Under the pieces are notes generated by a model. That model did no database searches. It was given only the letters and a program-made list of their open reading frames with translations, and was not told the origin of the DNA. Of a stretch of 53,771 nt of DNA, positions 40,052 through 47,972 are shown in pieces. The stretch lies in contig JAEWYP010000095.1 of assembly GCA_023395615.1 (NCBI GenBank), forward strand, positions 1 to 53,771, read 5' to 3'. This DNA is from Bacillota bacterium. Its GTDB lineage: Bacteria > Bacillota > Clostridia > Christensenellales > Aristaeellaceae. Made by a program: the position numbers and the translations under genes. Each line of letters starts with the position of its first letter. The first letter of the stretch is position 1.

Positions 40052-42361
40052 TCATACGCGGCGCTGTTCCAGTTTGATGGATTTTTTCAGGCCGCCGCGC
40101 GTCCAGGCGGTCAGGGTAATCTCACACGGCAGGGTTCCCGCACGCAGGTAGATGACCGCACGCCCGTGCCATGTGGGGCGCGCAGGGCTGGCAAAGGGCG
40201 TTAGGTCGGCTGGATTGCCGTTTTCAAAGCCGATCACCGTCGCGTCTCCCGTGATCTGTACCGTGACCGGCTCGTCCGCGTTCATCGGTACGCGCCCCTC
40301 TCCGTCTGCCAGTAACAGTTCCAGCGTCGCCACGGTTTGCCCGTCTGCGGGGAGCGACTTGCGATTGCAACGAAGTAACAGCGCCGTGGGCGCATCTGCC
40401 GTCTCCAGCGTATCCTCCGCCGTTTCTTTGCCGCGTTTGCAGATTGCATGCAATTGACCGGGATGGTAGGCCACATGCCACACCGCGTGCGCATCTTCCC
40501 CCACAGTCACGGTGCCTTGCGCTTCTCCGTTTACGTACAGGGTGGCTTCCGCCGCGTTGGTATAAACGGAAACCGTTATGGTTTCGCTCTCCCTGTACTC
40601 CCAGCCGAAGGTTTCGGCATAGATGTCCCCTTCGCGGGATGTCGCCAGTTTCGCATAAATCGGTTCCGTCCACAGGGCTTTGCGCAGGCAATACAAGGGC
40701 TTTTCGTGATTGGCGGTATCAAGCAGGCCCGCGGTAGAAACCCGCACCGGCCAACCCCGCGCCTCTCCCAGAAAATCCGCGCCCGTCCAAAGAAACTGCC
40801 CTGCAATGTTGGGATTATGCAGAACCGCCCGCCATGCTTCCGGCGATTGATGGTTCTCACTTCCGTAGATGATCCGTTTGGGATATTGACGATGATCCTC
40901 CGCGTACCGTTCTTCCATATAGTTATAACCGACCACGTCCAGCTCCTCCGGAAGGTTCACCAGGTTGGAAAGCGCCGGAGCAGCCAGCGCCATCGTAACC
41001 GGGCGGGACGGGTCCAGCTGGTGCACGGTCGCCGCCATCTCCCGCGCCACCACCGTAAGGCGGCTGATATCCGGTCGGTTCGGGTCGTAGCGCAGGGCTT
41101 CGTCCGGCTTGTTGGCGTCGTTATTACCCGCCAGCGTCGCAAACGCGGGGTGCACGTAAGGATCGTTGGGATAATCAATTTCGTTTCCGATGCTCCACAG
41201 GATCACGCTGGGGTGGTTTCGTCCGAACCGCACCATAGCCTCCAGATCCTGCGTATGCCACTGGGGGAAATCATCGGAATAGCCGTAGTGCTGCGGCGGG
41301 TACACATTGTGCCCGTTGCACCATTTGTTCTTGCAGCCTTCCCACTCGTCGAAAGCTTCCTCCATTACCATCAGGCCCAACCGGTCACACAGGGAAAGCA
41401 CCTCGGGGTCGGCGGGGTTATGACTGAAACGCACGGCATTGCAGCCCGCTTCCATCAGCTTTTGCAGCCGCGTCTGCCACACCGATAGCGGCACCGCAGC
41501 GCCCAGCGCGCCCGCGTCGTGGTGCAGGCATACCCCTTTCAGTTTGCGGTTCTCCCCGTTGAGGAAAAAGCCTTCGTTCGGGTCGAAACGAAGTGTGCGC
41601 ACGCCGAAGGGCACGCTCAACTCGTCCATTTTCCTGCCGTGTTCCGTTACGACACAGCAAAGCCGATACAGATACGGGGTTTCAGGCGACCATAACCGGG
41701 GAGAAGGAACCTGAAGCAGTGCGGATACGCAGTCGGTTTCCTTCCCCGCCTTCCCCAAAGACCGCGCCACCAGCCGCCCCTCCGCGTCCAGCAGGCGGAA
41801 GCTGGCTCTGCCGCACGCTATTTCCGCGTTCACGGCGATCTCGGCCATCTCCTCATCGGCAGTCACCGTGTAGCCGAACAGATCCGACGCGTGAGCAACC
41901 GGCACGATGGTAAGCGTTACGCCGCGGTATATCCCCGCACCGGTAAACCAGCGGGAATCCGCCAGATGGAGATGTTCCGCGCGCACGCACAACACGTTCT
42001 CGCCCGGTTTCACCCGCCCTGTTAACTCGTAGCGGAAGGTGGAATAGCCGTAGGCGCGCATCCCCAGATAATGGCTGTTGATCCAACACCGGCTGTGTTG
42101 ATACACTCCCCCGAAGGTGACATACACCTTTTTATCACCGATGTCTTCCGGCAGGGTGAATGTTTTGCGGTACCACCCCACCCCGCCCGGCAGATAGCCC
42201 GTGCCGCTGGAACAGGCCGGATCGAACGGAGCTTCGACCGACCAGTCGTGCGGCAGGGTGACGGCCCGCCACGCGCGATCGTCATATCCCTGATAAAATG
42301 CGTTCTCCGCTTCACCCGGGTGGAACCGCCAGTTACGGTTCATGTCAATGGTCTGTCGCAT
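40052..42361 (-). CDS. Glycoside hydrolase family 2 (beta-galactosidase type, long C-terminus)
   Basis: A 769-residue retaining glycosidase. The N-terminal sugar-binding jelly roll covers about residues 1-155 (RNWRFHPGE, LPHDWSVE, GGVGWYRKTF). An Ig-like domain follows, then the TIM barrel from FFLNGENRKLKGVCLHHDAG. The acid/base is Glu394 in ILWSIGNEIDYP and the nucleophile is Glu502 in IIYGSENHQ. Two or more beta domains complete the C-terminus, as in GH2 enzymes with DUF4982-like tails. No signal peptide, so it acts on imported oligosaccharides. It is the last gene of the LplBC/SBP operon. Confidence 0.9.
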   Translation of the reverse strand: MRQTIDMNRNWRFHPGEAENAFYQGYDDRAWRAVTLPHDWSVEAPFDPACSSGTGYLPGGVGWYRKTFTLPEDIGDKKVYVTFGGVYQHSRCWINSHYLGMRAYGYSTFRYELTGRVKPGENVLCVRAEHLHLADSRWFTGAGIYRGVTLTIVPVAHASDLFGYTVTADEEMAEIAVNAEIACGRASFRLLDAEGRLVARSLGKAGKETDCVSALLQVPSPRLWSPETPYLYRLCCVVTEHGRKMDELSVPFGVRTLRFDPNEGFFLNGENRKLKGVCLHHDAGALGAAVPLSVWQTRLQKLMEAGCNAVRFSHNPADPEVLSLCDRLGLMVMEEAFDEWEGCKNKWCNGHNVYPPQHYGYSDDFPQWHTQDLEAMVRFGRNHPSVILWSIGNEIDYPNDPYVHPAFATLAGNNDANKPDEALRYDPNRPDISRLTVVAREMAATVHQLDPSRPVTMALAAPALSNLVNLPEELDVVGYNYMEERYAEDHRQYPKRIIYGSENHQSPEAWRAVLHNPNIAGQFLWTGADFLGEARGWPVRVSTAGLLDTANHEKPLYCLRKALWTEPIYAKLATSREGDIYAETFGWEYRESETITVSVYTNAAEATLYVNGEAQGTVTVGEDAHAVWHVAYHPGQLHAICKRGKETAEDTLETADAPTALLLRCNRKSLPADGQTVATLELLLADGEGRVPMNADEPVTVQITGDATVIGFENGNPADLTPFASPARPTWHGRAVIYLRAGTLPCEITLTAWTRGGLKKSIKLEQRRV

Positions 42362-42410
42362 GTTGCGCTCTCCTTACCCCGTGGGCAATATCGCCCCGCG
42401 TTGCCGGGGG

Positions 42411-42481
42411 TGCCGGGGGATGCAGGTCCCCGGCAGCGCCTCCGGCGCAAAAGGGACCCGCAAGGCAGGCTTGCGAGTCCC
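42411..42481 (-). terminator. Double hairpin between binding protein and GH2 genes
   Basis: On the minus strand a first hairpin (42453-42481: GGGAC, CGCAAG/CTTGCG, GTCCC) is followed by TTTT. A second stem, TGCCGGGG/CCCCGGCA, lies at 42411-42435. Placed just after the binding protein gene, they probably reduce transcription into the GH2 gene. Confidence 0.6.
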
Positions 42482-42496
42482 AGGCAAACCAGTAAG

Positions 42497-44062
42497 TTAC
42501 TTCTTGTATACCGCGTCGATCTGAGCCTGCACGTTCTCCATCACCTTGTCGATGCCGGCATCCTTCAGCGCCTGACGGAACTCTGCCACATAGGCTTCGG
42601 GATCCTCTTCCTTACCGAAGGTGATAACGGGCGCATAGGTACGGAACACGTTGGACAGGTTATCCAGTTCCGCGGAAATGTCGTCGGTGTTGAACACAAT
42701 CTGGCCGTACGGATAGTCAATCTTCACGGCGTTGTATTCTTCCATCAGCTTGTCATACGCGGGCCAGTCGGTCAGGGCAGAACGCAGTTCCAACGCGTCG
42801 TTGCGGCCCCACCAGTAGTCGAAGCTCATGCCGTCCACAGTGTCGTCCTTGTAGGTGTCCGGGCGGGCCATGTAGCCGTTCGCGTCGATGATGTACTGCT
42901 GGCCTTCGATGCCGTAGTTAAACAGGCGGTAGAAGGTTTGGTCGTTACGGATCAGGTCGTACGCCATCAGCGCGCGTTCGGGCGCGTCGCTCTGCGCGGC
43001 GATCGCCAGGGCGCCGTGGGTGATGTTCAGGGATACGAGGGTGTTGCTTTCCTTGCCAAACCAGAAGAAACCAACATCGCTGCCGGGCTGTTTCTGTTCC
43101 ATCAGATAGCGCTCGGTCTTCCATGTCTGGGTGTGATGCTGCTGCGCGCCGCTCAGGCCTTCCTCAAGCTCTGCCTTCTGGTCGCCGGTGTAGTTCAGCA
43201 CGTCTTCACGCCAGTAACCGGCGTCGGCCCACTGCTTCATCAGCTTGGCAAAGTTAACCAGATCATCGCCTTCCGTGTAGAAGGTGGACAGGGTGTACGG
43301 GTCAGTCGTGCTCTTGCCGAAGAACAGGGGAGCGGAGAAACCTTCGATGTTGATGCCGCCGGTCTTGCTGGAAATCCAGCCGCCGAACATCTGGTCGCTG
43401 TAGGAGGAACCGCTGCCGTCCGCGTCCCACGGGATCACATCCGGTTTGTTATCCTTGATATACTGGAAATAGGTGCCCAGGTCTTCCCAGCTGTTCACAC
43501 CATTGGTAAGTCCTGCTTCTTTGGCCCAGTCGCCGCGGTAGAGGAAGCCATGGTTGGTCCACTGCGCATAGTTGTCTTCCGGGATCAGGTAAATCTGGCC
43601 GTCATACTTGCACAGGTTCCAGTGTTCCGGAGAAACGCTCGCATAAGTCTTGGGGCAGTAGGTTTTCAGCATATCTTCGCTCAGCGGGAGGAACGCGCCG
43701 TTCTTGGAGTTGGGCCACGCATCCAGCCAGTCGGTCGCGGTGCCAACCAGGTCCACGGTGCCGTCCTGCATTGCCAGGGCGAGGTTATACTTGGTCTGCC
43801 AGTCGGTCCACTCAATCCATTCAATCTGGATCTCGGCGTTGATGGCTTTCGTCAGCTTTTCGTTGAAAACTTTCAGCACATCGTTCGTCTTATTGGTGGG
43901 GATGTTGCCGGTAACCAGGAAGGTAAGCACAACGTGCTCGCTGGTATCCACGCCCGGGAACCAACTGGAATAATCCGTGGTCTCGGCCGTTTCCGCCATC
44001 GCGGGGATCAGGCACAGAACCATCGCCAGAGCCACCAACAGGGAAACTAGCTTCTTTGCCAT
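42497..44062 (-). CDS. LplA-type extracellular solute-binding protein (galactoside operon)
   Basis: A 521-residue secreted binding protein. The signal peptide (MAKKLVSLLVALAMVLCLIP, then AMA) precedes mature ETAETTDYSSWFPGVD. No lipobox is seen. The mature domain is the large oligosaccharide type. It follows the two permease genes (69-base gap) and precedes the GH2 enzyme, so it likely captures a beta-galactoside-containing oligosaccharide. The precise ligand is not evident. Confidence 0.9.
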   Translation of the reverse strand: MAKKLVSLLVALAMVLCLIPAMAETAETTDYSSWFPGVDTSEHVVLTFLVTGNIPTNKTNDVLKVFNEKLTKAINAEIQIEWIEWTDWQTKYNLALAMQDGTVDLVGTATDWLDAWPNSKNGAFLPLSEDMLKTYCPKTYASVSPEHWNLCKYDGQIYLIPEDNYAQWTNHGFLYRGDWAKEAGLTNGVNSWEDLGTYFQYIKDNKPDVIPWDADGSGSSYSDQMFGGWISSKTGGINIEGFSAPLFFGKSTTDPYTLSTFYTEGDDLVNFAKLMKQWADAGYWREDVLNYTGDQKAELEEGLSGAQQHHTQTWKTERYLMEQKQPGSDVGFFWFGKESNTLVSLNITHGALAIAAQSDAPERALMAYDLIRNDQTFYRLFNYGIEGQQYIIDANGYMARPDTYKDDTVDGMSFDYWWGRNDALELRSALTDWPAYDKLMEEYNAVKIDYPYGQIVFNTDDISAELDNLSNVFRTYAPVITFGKEEDPEAYVAEFRQALKDAGIDKVMENVQAQIDAVYKK

Positions 44063-44131
44063 GTCAGGGAACCTCCTTTAAAGTCTGTATTTCTTTCGCC
44101 GTTATGCAAGCAGCGGCGATGAAATCGGGTT

Positions 44132-45055
44132 TCAGCCCTTGACCGCGCCCACCGTGAGCCCGGCCACAAAATACTTTTGCACAAACGGGTACAAAAGGAT
44201 AATCGGGCCGGTGGCAAGCGTCGCGGTCGCCATCTTGAGCGTTTCGCTGGGCAAATCGTCCAGCACCAGTTGCGTGGCAGCCAGCGAGTTTTTCAGCGCC
44301 GCCACTTTGTTAATCAGGTTATACAGCCAGTATTGAAGCGGGCGGTACGTCACCTGCGAGCCCAGGAAAAGGGAGGAATAGTACCACTCGTTCCAGTACC
44401 CCAGTGCCAGAAACAGACCGATGGTGGCCAGCGCCGGCGTCATGGATGGAACGATCAGGCTCCAAAAAATCCGGAAGTCGCCTGCGCCGTCGATCTTGCC
44501 GGACTCGGTAATCTCGTGCGGTATGGCCTTCACATAGTTTTTCATCAGGATGATCAGCCACGGGGACATCAGCAGCGGCAACAGCACCGCCCAGTAGCTG
44601 TCCTTCAGGCCGTACACCTTTACCATCAGGTAGTAGAAGGGCACCAGCCCCGCGGAAAACAGCGACGTGAAGTAGATGTAAAACGAGATGCCGTTGCGGA
44701 AGGGAAAATCCTTCCGCTGCAGGGCGTAGCCCGTCATGGAAATGATGAACAGGCCGACGGAGGTGCCAATGATCGTCATGACCACCGTAACCACGTACGC
44801 GCCGATCAATTGGGCGGGCGAGCGGAAAATCAGATCGTAAGAATAGGTGGAAAAAGAACTTGGCCAAAGGGTGAAACCGGTGCGACGGATCGCAGCCTCG
44901 GTAGAAAATGAGGAGGCGACAATCATCCAGAACGGGATGATGCACATCACGGCAAACAGCCCTACGAATAAATAGGTAAACCCGCGGATCAATCGGTCCG
45001 CCCCGTCAATCTTCACCTTCGTTGGGTGAAAATTCATCTTTGGTTCCATCTTCAA
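44132..45055 (-). CDS. LplC-type ABC transporter permease (galactoside operon)
   Basis: A 307-residue CUT1-type permease with about six membrane segments. The EAA loop reads EITESGKIDGAGDFRIFWSL, and the C-terminus KYFVAGLTVGAVKG matches the LplC family and its paralogue at 35830. It lies 10 bases after the LplB gene. No ATPase gene is nearby. Confidence 0.93.
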   Translation of the reverse strand: MKMEPKMNFHPTKVKIDGADRLIRGFTYLFVGLFAVMCIIPFWMIVASSFSTEAAIRRTGFTLWPSSFSTYSYDLIFRSPAQLIGAYVVTVVMTIIGTSVGLFIISMTGYALQRKDFPFRNGISFYIYFTSLFSAGLVPFYYLMVKVYGLKDSYWAVLLPLLMSPWLIILMKNYVKAIPHEITESGKIDGAGDFRIFWSLIVPSMTPALATIGLFLALGYWNEWYYSSLFLGSQVTYRPLQYWLYNLINKVAALKNSLAATQLVLDDLPSETLKMATATLATGPIILLYPFVQKYFVAGLTVGAVKG

Positions 45056-45065
45056 ACGCCTCCCA

Positions 45066-46037
45066 TTAAAACAGCGAGTAATCCGGTTCGATACGCTTTA
45101 CCACTCCGTTTGCGATCATCACGATGGCGAAGCCCACAACCGATTGGAACAGGCCGACCGCGCTGCCCTGGGAAAAGTTGAAGTTGTTCATCAGCGCCCG
45201 GTAAACGTAGGTTTCGATAATGTCCGTTGTGTTAAACAGCAGGGAGTTATTGCCTACCAGATTGTAGAACAGGCCGAAGTTGCCTTTTACGATGCCGCCC
45301 ATGGCAAACAGCAGCATAATGACCACGGTCGGTTTCAGGCAGGGCAGCAAAATATAACGGATGCGCTGAAAACCATTGGCGCCATCCACACGGGCCGCCT
45401 CCAGCATGGAGGTATCAATGCCGGTGATAGCGGCGAAGTAAATCACGGTTCCGTAGCCCGTGCCTTTCCACAAGTTGACCAGCACGATGATAAAGGGCCA
45501 AGCGCCAGGCATGGAATAATACTTGGGCATTACGCCACCCGCCGTGCGCACCATGTTGGAAACAAAGCCATAATCGTAGTTGATCAGGTTATATACCAGC
45601 AGGCTCACCAGCACGTCGCTGATAAAATACGGCAGAAACATCATGGACTGGGCCGTTTTTTTAAACCACTTGCTCTGCACTTCGTTCAGCAGAATGGCCA
45701 GCAGCACTTGCAGAAAATTGCCCAGCAGGATGAACACAAGGTTGTAAAATACGGTGTTGCGCAATAACAACAGCAACTGGCCGTTTCCGAACAGGAACTG
45801 GAAATTTTTCCACCCGATAAAAGGACTGCCAAAAATACCTTTGTTATAATTGAATTTCGTAAACGCGATGTATGCGCCAGGCATGGGCAGATAACTGAAC
45901 AGGAAAAAAAACAGAATCGCCGGAAAGCACATCAGCAGCAGCACGCGGCTTTTGCTTACCTTGTGCCAGAACGACTCTCTGTGTACCAGCGACGGCGCGG
46001 CAACCTTGCCTGGTTTGGCCTGAAGATTCAGCTGCAC
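45066..46037 (-). CDS. LplB-type ABC transporter permease (galactoside operon)
   Basis: A 323-residue permease with hydrophobic segments from LLLMCFPAILFFFLFSYLPMP. The EAA loop reads SMLEAARVDGANGFQRIRYI, and the C-terminus is KRIEPDYSLF. The start is GTG at 46037 with AAAGGAG seven bases upstream. It is the first gene of the operon; two LacI-type operators lie in its upstream region (46059 and 46217). Confidence 0.92.
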   Translation of the reverse strand: MQLNLQAKPGKVAAPSLVHRESFWHKVSKSRVLLLMCFPAILFFFLFSYLPMPGAYIAFTKFNYNKGIFGSPFIGWKNFQFLFGNGQLLLLLRNTVFYNLVFILLGNFLQVLLAILLNEVQSKWFKKTAQSMMFLPYFISDVLVSLLVYNLINYDYGFVSNMVRTAGGVMPKYYSMPGAWPFIIVLVNLWKGTGYGTVIYFAAITGIDTSMLEAARVDGANGFQRIRYILLPCLKPTVVIMLLFAMGGIVKGNFGLFYNLVGNNSLLFNTTDIIETYVYRALMNNFNFSQGSAVGLFQSVVGFAIVMIANGVVKRIEPDYSLF

Positions 46038-46058
46038 GATATCGCTCCTTTCGCATTA

Positions 46059-46070
46059 GTAACCGGTTAC
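46059..46070. promoter_or_regulatory. LacI-type operator in the LplB leader
   Basis: GTAACCGGTTAC is a perfect 12-base palindrome, 22 bases before the GTG start. It lies well downstream of the promoter at 46239-46268, so a bound repressor would act as a roadblock. It shares the core with the sites at 46217 and 47749. Confidence 0.75.
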
Positions 46071-46216
46071 ATTTATAAGAAACGAAAAAGCGGCAATTTA
46101 TACTTCCCTTGAATTTTCAGTTCATTTTCCCACCATTTCGCTTTGCGCAATGGTTGTTTATGGTTTATAAACGTCCAATTCATCAAGTCAAAAAGTAAAT
46201 TACGCTCGGTTTCAAT

Positions 46217-46268
46217 ATGTAACCCGTTTCATGTCTGCATCATAGCATACGCATCGCGAAAATGTCAA
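46217..46268 (-). promoter_or_regulatory. Promoter and operator of the galactoside transport operon
   Basis: On the minus strand TTGACA (46263-46268), an 18-base spacer and TATGAT (46239-46244) form the promoter. ATGAAACGGGTTACAT (46217-46232, minus strand), a variant of the GTAACCGGTTAC box, covers the expected transcription start. A second possible promoter (TTGACT, 16 bases, TATAAA) lies closer to the gene, around 46165-46195. Confidence 0.65.
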
Positions 46269-46472
46269 GTGCCAATTTTCGGGCGGATTTCCGTTTTCCA
46301 AAGCATCACCCTGCATGCTTCCCTGTTAAAACGCAAAGTGCCCGGGGAAACAACGTTCCTCCGGGCAAAACTTTCGAAAACCTGCGTTTTCCGGTGGTAT
46401 CGGAGGGCCGAAGTCCTCTGATTCAGTTCGGGCGGGGCGTTTGTAGCTTGGTCGCAAGCAGACCCGCAACTC
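46269..46472. other. Intergenic stretch between the galactoside operon and its LacI gene
   Basis: About 200 bases with no credible gene. GCCCGG/CCGGGC (46340-46366) is a small inverted repeat without a T-run. The rest shows nothing I can interpret. Confidence 0.45.
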
Positions 46473-46496
46473 AAAAAAGTGGCGAAGTCCACTTTT
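46473..46496 (-). terminator. Intrinsic terminator of the LacI gene
   Basis: AAAAGTGG and CCACTTTT pair around ACTTCG on the minus strand, followed by TTTTTT overall. It lies about 40 bases after the LacI stop codon at 46535. Confidence 0.8.
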
Positions 46497-46534
46497 CTGA
46501 CCGTCTCACCCATCCCGGCAGCCGGAGAAACCAA

Positions 46535-47572
46535 TCAATTTTCCACTTTTCGGCAGGATTCTTTTACCGTCAGGCTGGCGGGAATCACGCAGGTACGCGC
46601 GCAAGGTTCCCCCGCGATCGCGGCCAGCGCCGTATCAATCAGTTTCCTCGCATAAGCGGCGTAATCGTAATGAACGCTGCTGATGTTCGGTTCCGTCAGG
46701 TCTGTAATCAGCGAATCGTCAAAGCCGACGATGGAAAAATCGTTCGGCACCGAATAGCCGAGACGCAGAATAGCCTGCAGCGCGCCCGCGGCCATCAGGT
46801 CGTTAATCGCGATCACGGCGGTGGGCGGCTCGGCCAGGCTCAGCAGCCGTTTCATTCCCGCAAGGCCGCTCTGTTCGTTAAACTCACCCGCATCCAGAAT
46901 ATACTCATCCCGAAGCGGCAGATTCTGTTCCTCCATGGTCTTTTTATAAGCTTCCAATTTGTCCTGTGTCTGATAAATATACGAATACCCATGCAGAAAC
47001 GCGATCCGCCTGTGCCCCAGCGTAGCCAGGTGCCGCACCGCGGCGCGCATCCCTTCCGCATGGTCGATGAACACCTGATAACAGTCGTCCAGAGCAACTT
47101 TGCCGGCCACTACCACGGGAATCCGCTTGCAAAAACGCGACAGCGTATCCCGGTAGTGGGCAGGCATGGGCCGCCAGTCCGCCAGACCGCCGCAGATGAT
47201 CAGGCTTTCCACCCGCTGCTCACCCAGCTTCTCCATAAAGGCGATCTCCAGCGATTCCTGTGTAAAAGTATTATTCAGCACCAGCGTATAATTCTGTTCA
47301 TACGCCAGGCGTTCGCATTCCATAAAGATGTTGGCGTAATAGGCATTGCGCACATCCGGGCAAAGCATGCCGATCACCTTGCTGCGTGTTTCGCTCAGGC
47401 CCCGCGCGATGGCGCTGGGCTTAAAATTATATTTATCCACAAGCGCCTGTACGCGGTCCCGTTTCTCCTGTTTCACCCCCGCCGCGTTGGAAAGAATCCG
47501 CGATACCGTGGCGGTGGATACGCCCGCCTCCCGGGCGATATCATAGATTGTAATCTCCTTCTTGGGGCCCAT
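46535..47572 (-). CDS. LacI-family transcriptional regulator (galactoside regulon)
   Basis: A 345-residue repressor. The helix-turn-helix is KEITIYDIAREAGVSTATVS, with the hinge KRDRVQALVDKYNFKPSAIA. The sensor domain runs from SKVIGMLCPDVRNAYYANIF to the end and includes GFDDSLITDLTEPNISSV. It sits between the transport operon and the divergent lacZ, both of which carry GTAACCGGTTAC-like operators. That arrangement supports control of both. AGGAG precedes the start. The inducer is probably a galactoside or its breakdown product. Confidence 0.9.
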   Translation of the reverse strand: MGPKKEITIYDIAREAGVSTATVSRILSNAAGVKQEKRDRVQALVDKYNFKPSAIARGLSETRSKVIGMLCPDVRNAYYANIFMECERLAYEQNYTLVLNNTFTQESLEIAFMEKLGEQRVESLIICGGLADWRPMPAHYRDTLSRFCKRIPVVVAGKVALDDCYQVFIDHAEGMRAAVRHLATLGHRRIAFLHGYSYIYQTQDKLEAYKKTMEEQNLPLRDEYILDAGEFNEQSGLAGMKRLLSLAEPPTAVIAINDLMAAGALQAILRLGYSVPNDFSIVGFDDSLITDLTEPNISSVHYDYAAYARKLIDTALAAIAGEPCARTCVIPASLTVKESCRKVEN

Positions 47573-47593
47573 CTGTCACCACTCCTGTACAGC

Positions 47594-47631
47594 AGTATAC
47601 ACGGTTCCTCCTTTTTTGGCAAGCGGTTTCA
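47594..47631 (-). promoter_or_regulatory. LacI gene promoter with a cre-like site
   Basis: On the minus strand TTGCCA (47617-47622), a 17-base spacer and TATACT (47594-47599) form the promoter. TGAAACCGCTTGCC (47618-47631, minus strand) overlaps the -35 and matches the CcpA cre pattern TGWAANCGNTNNCA at 13 of 14 positions. Confidence 0.6.
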
Positions 47632-47972
47632 TGCGCTGCGTCATCTGGTTCCCATGGTTTCCAAGCGTCATTCAAACATTGTTCTTTAATATATTAAACT
47701 TGATCATATTTTCCATCTTTTTTCGATTTGGTTGCCTGTGTTATTTCTGTAACCGGTTATATTTTTTCGATTCTCTCTTGAATCGGCGGTTTCAATCCGA
47801 TATACTGATACAGGGCCTGCCCGTCCGCCGCGCCGGTTCCGCCGGTACTGTATTCGCGGCGGCAAGCCCATCGAAATGTCGCATAAGCAGAACCAAATTT
47901 CCATGTTGTCTGTCCGATTCGCCGCCTTCATGGGACGCGCACGGCAGGCCGCGTGGTATGCAAGGAGCGCAT
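47632..47972 (+). promoter_or_regulatory. lacZ upstream region with LacI-type operator
   Basis: GTAACCGGTTAT (47749-47760) matches the operator at 46059 at 11 of 12 positions. The promoter is not clear-cut: TTGCCT at 47732 is a possible -35, but its -10 is imperfect and would overlap the operator. The remaining ~200 bases before lacZ form a leader with no other recognisable element. Confidence 0.6.

Noticed and set aside
42071..44050. A long plus-strand open frame (659 codons) opposite the binding protein and GH2 genes
   Set aside because: It is a shadow of the GC-rich third codon positions of the real minus-strand genes. Its translation is rich in Val, His and Arg and shows no domain.
47562..47972. 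In-frame upstream extension of lacZ giving a protein of about 1150 residues
   Set aside because: The extension has no ribosome site, contains the LacI-type operator, and is not LacZ-like. The start at 47973 has AAGGAG and the family N-terminus.
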